Positions 1 to 9,700 of a DNA stretch of 64,000 nt are shown piece by piece; positions within the stretch are counted from its first letter, which is position 1; each line of letters starts with the position of its first letter. Source of the stretch: Aurantiochytrium sp. KH105. Taxonomy: Eukaryota; Sar; Bigyra; Thraustochytrida; Thraustochytriidae. The notes under the pieces were generated by a model, which saw nothing but the letters and a program-made list of their open reading frames with translations, was not told the origin of the DNA and made no database searches. The position numbers were made by a program, and so were the translations under genes. Location of the stretch: positions 64,840 through 128,839 of the forward strand of contig BGKB01000128.1 of assembly GCA_003116975.1 (NCBI GenBank), given 5' to 3'.

Positions 1-2603
1 ATCTTTTCGCCGAAATGAACACCAATGATGACGACATTGTTGACTTTGATGAGTTCCGACACTTTGTCGAGTCCAAGCCCGCCAGAGATCGTCAGCGCAA
101 GCTTGAACTTGAAAATCGTAGACAGCAAGAGCATGAGGCGCACGAGGCGAATTTGCGACGACTGCGCGAACTCGAGCGAGAGCGCGCGCGTGTTGCCCAG
201 GAAGAGCTCGCCCAGCGCCGCAAGGCCGAGGCCGAAGAACGCGCTCGTGAACTTGAGGAAAAACATCGAGAGCACGAGCGCGCCCGAAGGCTTCGTGAAG
301 AGAAATTGGCGCTCGAGTCTGAAAAACGTGCTCAAGAGGAACTCGCTCGTCTTCAGGCCGAAGCCGAGAACCTGGCCAAGGAGGAACGCGAGCGAAAGGT
401 CCGCGAGAAGAAACGCGCAGGACGCGTTCATCACCAACGGCCCCAGGACGTCATGCTCTGGAGGTCCCGGGACGTTGCCGAATGGATTGCCGGTGATCTG
501 GAGCTTCCCGCGTACACTGCTCGTTTCGTCGAGGCTGCTGTGGATGGGCCCTTACTTGTTGCGCTGACGGAGGACGATCTTGGGGGGGCACAACTTGGTG
601 TCCGCGATCCTCTGCACCGACGAAAGATTCTTCTTCGCGCAGCTCGACTCTATGAACTGCACCGTGAGCTCGTCACCGACACCAGGTCTGCGTCCCGGAC
701 TCGAACAAGTCGTCCAGGTTCTTCATCAGGGACGCGACCAGGGTCCGCATCGCATGCCCCATCGCGACTTGATGGCGAGCAAGTTCGTCAAAGACTCGAG
801 CGTGCAAGTCAAGAAGACGCCAAACTCCGTGCAAAACAAAAGCACGACGAATCGCGACGGCAGCAAATATGGCGCTTCGAATATGGAGAGAAGTCCGCAC
901 TTGGAAACAATCTCGAAGCGCTCTCGCCCGCTGATCCATTTGACTGGTACGAAAAGGATGGATTCGGCAGGCCTCGTCGGAGCAGTGGCATCGATGCAAA
1001 CGACCACAGCCGCAACATAATTGGCGGCGGCGGCGACAATGACGACAGCGACGACGACGAAGAGTCCTTTCGTTTGGCAATGACTGAAGTCCGTGATCAC
1101 CTTGTCAAGAAGACTGGTCTCGAGATCGCAAGCCTCGCGCCCTGCTCGAGTCCAGAACTACGGCGACTGAGACTCAAGAACGGAGAACTCGTGGAAGCCA
1201 CAAGTCCGACCGCGCGCGAAATTAAAGCGTTACCACAAGACTACTGGTTTCAGGATCATGAACCCTGGTTTGCGCCGAAGCGTCCAGGCAGTCGTCCTCC
1301 AGCAACAGGACGGCAGGCACGCGCACAGGCACATCGGAACGAAGGATTTCTAGGAGGACGCAACATCCGAAGAATCCCAGAAAATGCCACCGCAGCTGAG
1401 GTCATGCAAGTTCTTCGCGAGGGCATTCATGCGTTGGGCTTGTCGCTTGCGGAGCGACGCGGCGCGGATACAAAGTTGTCTTTGTCATCGAATCCACGCG
1501 ATCAGGAGGAGCAACGTCTGCGTGACGTGTTCGATGCCTTTTGTCGTCTGGAAAACAATGCAGCACAACCTACGCGCAGGCTGTCTCGCCTCAAGTTTCA
1601 GGGTGCTGTCGCAACGGTTCTTGGGATCGAACTGTCCTGGACCCAATTTGATCGTGTATTTCGGATCGTCTCGCCTCCGCGTGGCGACGGCACGGATGGG
1701 ACAATCCAATTTGATGAGTTCCTTTCCGCCTTTGCAAAAGAGCTTTCCGATAACATTAAGCGAGGTGAGCGCGACAGACAACGTCGGCCATCGGAGAGGA
1801 ATCCGCAAGCTGCAAGCGCGCATCGGCCCAAAGATACTGTGCGTTCGCTGCGGGCCCAGCTCTTTGCGATATGCGACACGCTCGTGAGAAACGAGATCAC
1901 TTTGCAGGACCTGTTCCACGGCTTTGATCGTAATGGATCCGAGGAAATTTCCACGGCCGAGTTCGCGTCCATGATGCGGACCCTCTCCCAGGGTTCATTT
2001 TCCAAGGGCGACATCTACAACTTGCTTGCTTGTATGGACGCTGACTTTGACCGCCGCATCAGCATGCAAGAATTCCTTGACTTTTGGCTTGTCATCTTCA
2101 CGCAGTGGCTTCAGAGTCTTTTGCAAAAGAGAGACGCGCACAGGGGAGAGCGTCGAAGCGGCGGCAGAGGCAGTGGCAAGAATTTGCGGGTGGACGAGGT
2201 CGAACGCCTCATCGAACGAGTCAATCACACCATGGACCTAACGTTTGGACGCAAGGCGCGTCAAACTATGCATCGAGCACGCTTGCCAGGACCACTGACT
2301 TCCCTTTTGCGGCACGTTGGGGCTGGCGATGAAGTCATTGATAAATCAATGGGCAAGTCCTGCTACGAAGACCCTTCTGCGTCCCCGCGGGGACCGGGAC
2401 TCGAGGCGGTGAGGGCAGCTCGCCGTCGTCAGCAGACTCAACGAAGAGACGAAAATGCTGGCAAAAATGAGGCGCAACGAGCCCGCATCTTGCTTGCTTC
2501 AGGTGATCAAGGACCGCGACGGGGCCGCGCCAAGCCGCGCGCTGCGCCCTGCAAAGATCTCAATACGCAAATATCCTTCGTCACGGATGGGTACGAGCTC
2601 TGA
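1..2603 (+). CDS. EF-hand / SAM-domain coiled-coil protein, 5' end cut by window edge
   Basis: The reading frame is open to the first base (codons from position 3), so the ATG at 15 is probably internal. The residues read through the edge (LFAEMNTNDDDIVDFDEF) form the second half of an EF-hand, with the loop ending DFDEF. Numbering from that Met, about 24-135 is a strongly charged Glu/Arg helix or coiled coil. About 143-212 is a SAM-like domain (starts DVMLWRSRDVAEWI). Three more EF-hand-like motifs lie near 555, 634 and 668; the last two have canonical loops (DRNGSEEISTAE, DADFDRRISMQE). Calcium binding is expected for this family. SAM domains mediate protein-protein contacts. The combination suggests a calcium-responsive scaffold, perhaps cytoskeletal, but I do not recognise a named orthologue. 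The stop is TGA at 2601. Confidence 0.75.
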   Translation, partial: LFAEMNTNDDDIVDFDEFRHFVESKPARDRQRKLELENRRQQEHEAHEANLRRLRELERERARVAQEELAQRRKAEAEERARELEEKHREHERARRLREEKLALESEKRAQEELARLQAEAENLAKEERERKVREKKRAGRVHHQRPQDVMLWRSRDVAEWIAGDLELPAYTARFVEAAVDGPLLVALTEDDLGGAQLGVRDPLHRRKILLRAARLYELHRELVTDTRSASRTRTSRPGSSSGTRPGSASHAPSRLDGEQVRQRLERASQEDAKLRAKQKHDESRRQQIWRFEYGEKSALGNNLEALSPADPFDWYEKDGFGRPRRSSGIDANDHSRNIIGGGGDNDDSDDDEESFRLAMTEVRDHLVKKTGLEIASLAPCSSPELRRLRLKNGELVEATSPTAREIKALPQDYWFQDHEPWFAPKRPGSRPPATGRQARAQAHRNEGFLGGRNIRRIPENATAAEVMQVLREGIHALGLSLAERRGADTKLSLSSNPRDQEEQRLRDVFDAFCRLENNAAQPTRRLSRLKFQGAVATVLGIELSWTQFDRVFRIVSPPRGDGTDGTIQFDEFLSAFAKELSDNIKRGERDRQRRPSERNPQAASAHRPKDTVRSLRAQLFAICDTLVRNEITLQDLFHGFDRNGSEEISTAEFASMMRTLSQGSFSKGDIYNLLACMDADFDRRISMQEFLDFWLVIFTQWLQSLLQKRDAHRGERRSGGRGSGKNLRVDEVERLIERVNHTMDLTFGRKARQTMHRARLPGPLTSLLRHVGAGDEVIDKSMGKSCYEDPSASPRGPGLEAVRAARRRQQTQRRDENAGKNEAQRARILLASGDQGPRRGRAKPRAAPCKDLNTQISFVTDGYEL

Positions 2604-2975
2604 TTGGGCGGAGAAGATTACCGGGCACGCGTAGCACGTAGAGGCAGTTTGGGAGAGAGAAATAGAGAGAGAGAAAAGAGCATGTCAAAATTTGAATATT
2701 GCACCACCCTCACGAGTCAGGCTGATAGGTTGGTAAACGATCTCGCCATTGATAAAATTGTGAACCCAGACTCGTTCCTGATGTACTTGGGTGTACTTTA
2801 CAACCAAGAGCAGGCCTTCGCCAGCACGCGTTTCAGGAATTGCAAATCAACGAAGCTTGAGCGGGAACATACAAAGCTCCATGAAAAAGAAAGTCTTCCC
2901 CATGCATGCGTGCACGCACGCATACCCGCTAAGGGGCTAAGGCACCATTCCCCTTGAAACAGAAAGAAAGGCAAC
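2604..2975. other. Convergent 3' intergenic stretch
   Basis: About 370 bases between two convergent genes. It holds a purine-rich GAGA tract near 2650-2680 and otherwise nothing recognised. It presumably carries the 3' UTRs of both neighbours. A short open frame here begins without an ATG and has no recognisable domain. Confidence 0.5.
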
Positions 2976-5249
2976 TCACGAGCTTCCCGGTGCAGCCACA
3001 ACGATGGGAGCAGTAAGATCCCCGCGTTCCTCGACCGAGGCGCTGTATGAGTTGGACTTGTGCTTTGGCTCGAAGACGAAACCCTCGGGGGCCGGACCAA
3101 GGAAAAGCTCTGAGATCTTGACCCAGTCCTTGACGCTCGTGGAGCTAAGCAAGGTTTCCTTGTCATCACGGCCAACATAGCACGGGGGGCGGTCGTTCAT
3201 GTGCTGGGGGACATAAATGGGGTCGAGGACGCCAACAGGGACATATCTGCAGGTGAAGCTCAACCACTCGAGCAAAAAACGACGAGTCTTGTTGACACCC
3301 GTCAGGTCCGATCCCCAGTGCTCAAGACCATAGTCGACAAAAGACTTGACGTGCTCCATGCGCTCTGCGCCACTAATGTCCCAGTGCCGCTTCTCCTTGA
3401 TCTCAGTGCTAATCCAGGGCTTGATGAGAGCGCCACGTCCAATCATGCATGTAGTGAGTCTGGCCTGCAACGCATCAAGGTCAGCAGCCACCGACCCTGC
3501 GGCGTCGGTGCCCTTTTCGCCGTCCTGCGCGGAGGCCTCGGTTTCGGAAATGAGCGAATTCCCACCTGCGGAGAGTTTGCCCTGGTTAATGAGTAAATGG
3601 AGACGGCTCTTGGGGTCCTGAGCGTCTTCCAAGACCTCGTCAATATGAGCGCGCCAATCGGTGACGCGGGACATGTGGTCTTCCCAGTCCGAGTAGCAGA
3701 GAATGTCACCGTTGCCAAAGACTGGGACCGGTTCGAGAGAGGTTTGTCCAACAAAACGATTTTTGCGGAAGAGGGCCTCCGTGGCAATTGGACGGGCCGC
3801 GACACTTTGAATATAGTCCCAGTCGGCAGTACTCGTGTAGCGAGCCTGGCGGCTACGGCCGTGCACAGCAGTGTAGCAGATGGAAGACCCGTAAGGGAGA
3901 ACATGGCGCCATCCCTGAATCTCTGAAGCAAGCGTTGTTGCGGTAAACTTTTGGCTCGACCAACCGGCTCGCATTTTCAGACCAATCGGCATTCGACCCT
4001 GCGTCGCACCGAGCATCTCCTCGGCAATGGAGCGCAGCTTGGTGACGCGAGTCATGAGTGCCGAGCCAGCACCCATGTCGGTGACAAGATCGATGGGGCA
4101 GCCAAGGTTGACGTCGATAAAGTCAATGGTGGTTTCGCGGTCGAGAAGCGTGGCCGCTTCGCGCATGAGCTTGGGCGCGGAACCGGCAATCTGGACGCCG
4201 AAAAAGTCTTCGCATTTGTGGCGACGCAAGAGCGCCCATTCGGAGCCAGACCCAGACACGATGTCCTTTGCGAGTGCCATTTCGCCGCACGTAATGTCAG
4301 CGCCAAGATCCTTGACAACGCGACGAAAGGGGAGATTGCCCACCGTGGTGAGAGGCGCAATGTAGATTTTGTTTGCAAAGTCGGCAGCGGTCCTGCGCTT
4401 GCGCGGTTCCGCGTCTGCCGGCCCGCCAGATTTGGAAAAATCGTACTTTTTCTTGCGCACCTGGTGCACAAGATCGGGCCGAAGGTAGTTGCATTCGTCG
4501 ATATCACTGAAGCCGGAGTCGCGTCCGCGCCCCGCGCCGCGGGCGGCCGCCTTTTCAGCAGAGGCCTTCTCCTCTTCGCTACGCATGTCTACATTGCGAG
4601 CAACCTGGACGCTGGTACCGTCGTCACTTTGCTTGGTTTCAATCTTGGTATGCTCTTCGCCAAAGAGACACCGGATACCGCTCTTGCAGAACTTGTGCTT
4701 GGCAAAGCTCGGGCACGGCATACCCTTGCGAAGCGGCTTGTCTTCGACGTACTTGACGGTGTCGTGCGAGTACTGGCATTTCCCTTTTTTCTCTTGAAAC
4801 GGGCAGGCCTCGTCGCGGGCAGCGAAGCCACAAAGATTGTCCCAGGCAGGCCTGGCCATGTGGCCTCGTCGGCGCTTGTCCTCGATCTTTTGTTTCTTGT
4901 AATTTGCTGTTCTCCTTTGCGCAGAGTTCATGGGCCGCTTTCTCCCGTCCTTGTTAGCTTCGTCATTGTCATGATTGTCTTCGTTGTGCCCCTTGCTCTC
5001 CTGCGCGTCCTCCTCCGCTTTGTTGACGGCCTGCGCGGCGTCCTCTTTTTTGGGTCCGCCGGGGCCCCATGACCTGTAAAAGTCTTTCTTGACCTTGGCG
5101 AAGCCTTTGACGCGCTCCTTCGCCTCGAGCTTCGCCTCGATGCTGTCCCAAAAGCCTCCCTGTTGCTCCGACATCTTGCGCTCCTCGCACCGCGCCTCGC
5201 TTTCTTTCCCAGACTGCGCGCGACTCGAGAGCTCGGTCTCGCCATCCAT
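2976..5249 (-). CDS. DUS3: tRNA-dihydrouridine(47) synthase, Dus3/DUS3L type
   Basis: 757 aa. Enzymes of this family use FMN and NAD(P)H to reduce uridine 47 in the variable loop of tRNA. The N-terminal 120 residues are charged and low-complexity. Two CCCH-type zinc fingers follow (about 140-200, around CGFAARDEACPF and CPSFAKHKFCKSGIRC). The TIM-barrel DUS domain starts near 295 with KIYIAPLTTVGNLPFRR. The active-site cysteine is in VNLGCPID, and KMRAGW and HGRSRQARYT are conserved substrate/FMN motifs. The C-terminal helical domain carries HWGSDLTGVNKTRRFLLEWL, closely resembling animal DUS3L. Compared with what I know of animal DUS3L there is extra sequence of about 70 residues after the FMN-binding GNGDI motif. 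Start chosen at the first ATG (5247-5249). It is divergent from the BEACH gene. Confidence 0.93.
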   Translation of the reverse strand: MDGETELSSRAQSGKESEARCEERKMSEQQGGFWDSIEAKLEAKERVKGFAKVKKDFYRSWGPGGPKKEDAAQAVNKAEEDAQESKGHNEDNHDNDEANKDGRKRPMNSAQRRTANYKKQKIEDKRRRGHMARPAWDNLCGFAARDEACPFQEKKGKCQYSHDTVKYVEDKPLRKGMPCPSFAKHKFCKSGIRCLFGEEHTKIETKQSDDGTSVQVARNVDMRSEEEKASAEKAAARGAGRGRDSGFSDIDECNYLRPDLVHQVRKKKYDFSKSGGPADAEPRKRRTAADFANKIYIAPLTTVGNLPFRRVVKDLGADITCGEMALAKDIVSGSGSEWALLRRHKCEDFFGVQIAGSAPKLMREAATLLDRETTIDFIDVNLGCPIDLVTDMGAGSALMTRVTKLRSIAEEMLGATQGRMPIGLKMRAGWSSQKFTATTLASEIQGWRHVLPYGSSICYTAVHGRSRQARYTSTADWDYIQSVAARPIATEALFRKNRFVGQTSLEPVPVFGNGDILCYSDWEDHMSRVTDWRAHIDEVLEDAQDPKSRLHLLINQGKLSAGGNSLISETEASAQDGEKGTDAAGSVAADLDALQARLTTCMIGRGALIKPWISTEIKEKRHWDISGAERMEHVKSFVDYGLEHWGSDLTGVNKTRRFLLEWLSFTCRYVPVGVLDPIYVPQHMNDRPPCYVGRDDKETLLSSTSVKDWVKISELFLGPAPEGFVFEPKHKSNSYSASVEERGDLTAPIVVAAPGSS

Positions 5250-6070
5250 TGACTCTCCAGAATCCTGTCCGCGGCGTGATGTTCTGTCTTGAGCACTGCA
5301 AGAATTTTAGCGATTTTGCAGGATTTACTCGTTTACGGCGCGGTCGCGAGCCTCGGCCTTCTCCCGCTGATGAGAGTCCCGGGGCCAGCCCAGCCTGGCC
5401 CAGCCGACTGGCTAGGCCAGGCTTGCAGGCTGACAGGCTGATGAAGATCTATTCGATGGCGTCAACGACCTCTGGCTTGACAGACAGTGAAAGCTGGGTT
5501 TAACGATCACACTGACTGGCAGTGAGATTGCTTGTTTGGTTCGTAGTCCGTCGGTGGCAGTGCAGCAGCCCAGCCAGCCATCTTGTTGTGCGCAGCAAGC
5601 AAAACTGTCGTTGTCAACCTGGGTTCGTGTTCTCAAGTCGGTGATCTTCAGAGTCAATCAAACTGATCATGATGGTCTCGATGAGGCGCCCCGCCATCGA
5701 GAGGCATCGGCCAGGTCACTCTTTTTCGAATGTCTGACCTCATTCTCAAGCTGCCGTCCTAGCTGGGACACTGACCACCAGAAACGAACTGCATCCCCGG
5801 TCAGTCCCGCGTCCCCAGCCCTCCAGCCAGCCAGCCAGCCAGCCGCGCAGCTACCGCGACGACATGCAGCCACGGACAGGGGTGAGTGAGAGCCAGGTGC
5901 GGAATAGGGCCTAGGCCTAGATTGATCGAATCGATCGATCCATCGCTCGATCAAATCGATCACCCCTTTTGAGGTTGGGCCAGCCAGCGCAGAAAGCAGA
6001 AAAAGCTGCAGAGCACAGCAGTATCATCAACTTGCCATGGGTTGAAGGAAGGTCGCCTCCTCGTTCCTAT

Positions 6071-6123
6071 GAGACAGGCAGACAGACGAGCAGACAGACA
6101 GACAGACAGACAAGCAGACAGAC
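6071..6123. repeat. (GACA)n-like microsatellite
   Basis: Imperfect GACA/GCAGACA tandem units read directly from the sequence, upstream of the BEACH gene. Confidence 0.85.
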
Positions 6124-6344
6124 CCCGAAGGCGCCTCGCGTCCCGCCGCCGTCTCGCGCTGCCTCGCATTGCCTCGCGTTGCCTCGCGGGCTCTGAGGAG
6201 CCGCGGCGTCGGCGCCTGCCTCCTGGTTGCCTGCCTCCTGCCTGCCTGCCTGCCCGCAACCGGTCGGTCGTGCGGTCCGTCGCCCGAGCTCCCGCGTCGA
6301 GCCGCGCCGAGCCGCGCCGAGCAGAGCCAACTTGAACCCCCTCG

Positions 6345-6500
6345 AAGAGCAGAGCAGAGCAGAGCAGAGCAGAGCAGAGCAGAGCAGAGCAGAGCAAGAG
6401 AGAAGAGCAGACAGAGAGAGCGGGAGCAGAGCCGCGCCGAGCAAGCAGCCCTGAGCAGAGCAGCACAGCAGAGCAGAGCAGAGCAGAGCAGAGCCAAGTT
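6345..6500. repeat. (AGAGC)n pentanucleotide repeat with degenerate continuation
   Basis: About ten uninterrupted AGAGC units at 6347-6396 are followed by degenerate units and a second short AGAGC run near 6470-6494. The plus strand is strongly purine-rich. Confidence 0.9.
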
Positions 6501-6600
6501 GACCTGACTTGGGTTGAGTTGAGTTGAGCCGAGCCGGCCGCCGAGACGGCAACCGTCTCTCCGCTCGCTCCCAGGTCCAGGCCGCGCCGGCGCCAGCGAG

Positions 6601-6657
6601 CGAGGGCGAGGGCGAGGGCGAGGGAGGGAGGGAGGGAGGGAGGGAGGGAGGGAGGGA
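6601..6657. repeat. (GAGG)n purine tract
   Basis: A GAGGGC run passes into about nine GAGG units, roughly 110 bases before the BEACH start codon and so probably in the 5' UTR or core promoter. Confidence 0.88.
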
Positions 6658-6764
6658 CGCAGCGGCGGGCGGGAAGGAGAGAGACAGGCAGAAGCGCAGA
6701 AGGCGGCGCGCAGACGGCGAGTCGAGCAAGAGAGCCAAGGCAAGCCAAGGCAGACCCGGCGTGC

Positions 6765-9700
6765 ATGGATGCCCGCGGAGGCATGGCGGGCAAGGGCACG
6801 CAGCGCCGGCCGGCGCTCAGACTGACGGTGAACGCGACCTCCTCCTCCTCCTCCTCCTCATCGTCGTCGCCATCGCCGTCGTCGTCGCCGCCCGGATCCG
6901 CCCCGGCCTCGGCCGTGCCCGAGGTCGATGAGGTCGTGCGGAGGATCTTCAGCTCCGAGAAGCGCCAGCACCGCACCATCCGGAGACCCGCCGACCTGCG
7001 CGCCATGCTCGAAGACGTCGACACATTCCTGAAAAGATCGCCAAAATGGCAAATCGATATCCTGCGCGCCACGAACCGCGCCTTGCGCTCGCGATTTGAT
7101 GTCGCGCGCTTCGTCCTCATCGACAGCGCCCCGGACGACATCGAAATCCTCACGCCAGACGACGACAATGAATCCGCTGCCCTCGCCTCGTACGACGTCG
7201 GCGCGACGCAAGCGCAGCGCGGCCACAATGTTCTCTTTGCGGCCCTTTTACGCATGCACGACGGCCTCCTGCACAAATGGAAAAAAGAATCGGCCAAACG
7301 TGCAGCAGCATTGGGAACAGCAGATGATACCGCGCACAGTGCTACACAAGATGCTGCTGAGGCAGCCCCTCGTCGCCAGGATAAACTCCTGGATCTGCAT
7401 AGCGAGGCAGCAGACGCTGCGCTCGAGCTCCTGAGCAAGCTTATATCGGCCGGCACCACCGCGCAAAACGTGCGCGAGCTCTTGCAACGCAGCGCCCATG
7501 CCCTTGTCAAGCGCGACAGCAAGGCACAGTTGCGCTTCCTGCACACCATGGACCTGGCCATCCGCATGTCCGAGGCCGACCAGCGCTCCTCCTCCAGGAC
7601 CGACGCCGTTGATCTTGGTATCGATGCCGACATTGCCGTAGCCCTCGCGCTTCGCCCTAACGACCGCAAACCGTACGCGCTCCAGGTCTTTGAGGAAGGG
7701 GCTTCCAATGGCGGTCAGCTCTCCCCCGCGCTCGGGCTGTCGGACGCGCCGCGAACCGTGTCGCGCGCACCGAGTCCAGACTACGCATTTTTTAATTTTG
7801 GAGGGCCTGGCGCGGGCATCCAAATGAACACGCTCGACGCCTGGCCCTTCTCGCGCGAGTATTGCGTGTGGATGTGGATCCGAATCGAGGAAGAATGTGG
7901 ACGATGCAACTTGCTGAAACTCCGAAACGCCAAGGGACACGGAATCACCATCGAGCTCGGCGGCGACGACATCATCGGCTACTCAATCACCTGCGTCAGC
8001 AATGATGAGCGCACCTCAGGGAGCGTACGCGTGGGCATCCCGCCAGATCGTCTCTCGTCCCGGACATGGCACCAGATCACGATTCATCACTACTCGCGCT
8101 TGCTGGGCTCCAGTGTGCTGCGAGTCTTTGTCGACAATGTTGAGATCAAGCAGACCAACGGCTACAACTTTTCTCTTCCTTTTCCCGCCCGCGTCAAGGG
8201 CCCACTTCGTGACGCCGTCGCCTTTGAAAACTTTGACGGCCAGACGGGACCTCTGTACATTTTTCGCGAGGGGCTTACGCTCACCGCAGCGTCAGCGCTC
8301 ATGAAAATGCATCTCAATCGGGCCAAGGTTGGCTACAGCACGGCGGTCTCTGTCATCGCTGGTTCCGGACTTATCGCGAGTGCTCTGGACCGTGGCTTGG
8401 AAACAAAGGTATTCCTTGCATTTGACCCCATCTTTGTGGTTAGAGATCTTTGTCTTGAGGTGTATGGCGGCCGTCACGGTTCGCTTGCGTACAATTCGGC
8501 CGTTTGGAACGCCGACAACATCCGCAACCTCATTGGCACCGTTGGCGGCGTCCCTATTCTTCTTCCCTTTTTGTGGAAAAAGCTCGCGGCCGAGGATGTC
8601 GACGACAGTGGTGACCTGACCGAAGACGAAGACGCTGAAAACGAAAAGACCGCGGATGGCTCGCCGTCGCAGGCCGCGCCGGAACAATCCACGGAAAACG
8701 ACTCTTCTTCTGCTACAGAGGACGACGAAAAGTCCAAAGCGAAAACGAATGATGGCAAGCTCACGATTGACACGGGGCATTGCGCGCAGGCTGAAGAGTA
8801 CGACGCAGACAGCAGCAACGAAAGGGACAGCTCTGCAGAACACGCCGAGAGCAGCGGTGCGTCCTCAAGCACGGATTTACTGCCCGCTGGATGCTGCATC
8901 GTCCAAATCATTGGTCTTCTCGCGCGGACAATACGAAATCACGTCAACAATCAAATCGTCTTTCTCGAGCTGCAAGGCCCAGGTCTGATCGCATCCGCGC
9001 TGGAGCGGCTTCCTCGTCGAATCATTGCCAGCGCGGTAAGCCATCGTCTCCTCGTTGATACCTGCGGCGATGAAGATGACTGTTGTGGTAATGATTCTGG
9101 TGCACAAACCAATGGCGAACCGCACGTGGATGACATTGTGCCTGACGAAGTTTCTGGCGCCCCGCTTTTTGTCATGATGCACGCACTCCTGCGCGCGTCC
9201 ACAGGCTTCCCCTCGGTCGTCTTTGAGGAGTCCGTTCCAGTGGAAAGTAGTCTGCACGGAACGACAGTCAGTCTCTCCGACGCCGTCGATTTGCGGCAAC
9301 GAGAAACCGGTCAGGGTCCCCCGGCAGGCCAGCAGCAAATTCCAGCACCTGGAGCTTCCACGGCAAAGTTTAGGTACAATGAGCTCGAGCGAGCTCTTGA
9401 TCTGTCCTTGGTGTTCAACCTGAATATCATTGCGCGTTGCTCGTGCGCAGACGGCTCGCGGTCGTGGACGCAGATACAATGGTTTGACGAGGCTCACGCC
9501 CGCGTCGCCAAGGCACCTCGACTCTTCAAACAGGTTCTCGGACTTCAGCAGTGGGTTGACAACCTCCGCACCGTCTACGAGGATGTTTTCCTTGCCAATG
9601 CAATCGACGTAAGCCTGTCGACTACCAAGGACCTGCTCGACTTTATGGGCGCCCAATGGGTTCGGGTCGCCGCAGCCATGCTCTGCGAAGAGGTCACCGA

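Larger units (their letters stand above)
5250..6764. promoter_or_regulatory. Divergent promoter region between Dus3 and BEACH genes, repeat-rich
   Basis: 1.5 kb between two head-to-head genes, so it must hold both promoters and 5' UTRs. The visible content is mostly simple repeats: (CCAG)n at 5823-5844, a GATC-rich cluster at 5921-5962, (GACA)n at 6071-6123, (AGAGC)n at 6345-6500, GTTGA repeats at 6499-6528 and (GAGG)n at 6601-6657. A long minus-strand open frame spans the repeats, but its translation is only Leu/Ser/Arg low complexity. I see no clear TATA box. Confidence 0.6.

Noticed and set aside
2604-2957. Small plus-strand frame after the EF-hand gene
   Set aside because: Begins at TTG directly after the stop, no recognisable protein features; likely 3' UTR.
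5960-7708. 582-codon open frame on the minus strand
   Set aside because: It overlaps the BEACH 5' coding region and is mostly Leu/Ser/Arg/Cys low complexity from microsatellites (CTCTG, GTCT repeats). No domain.
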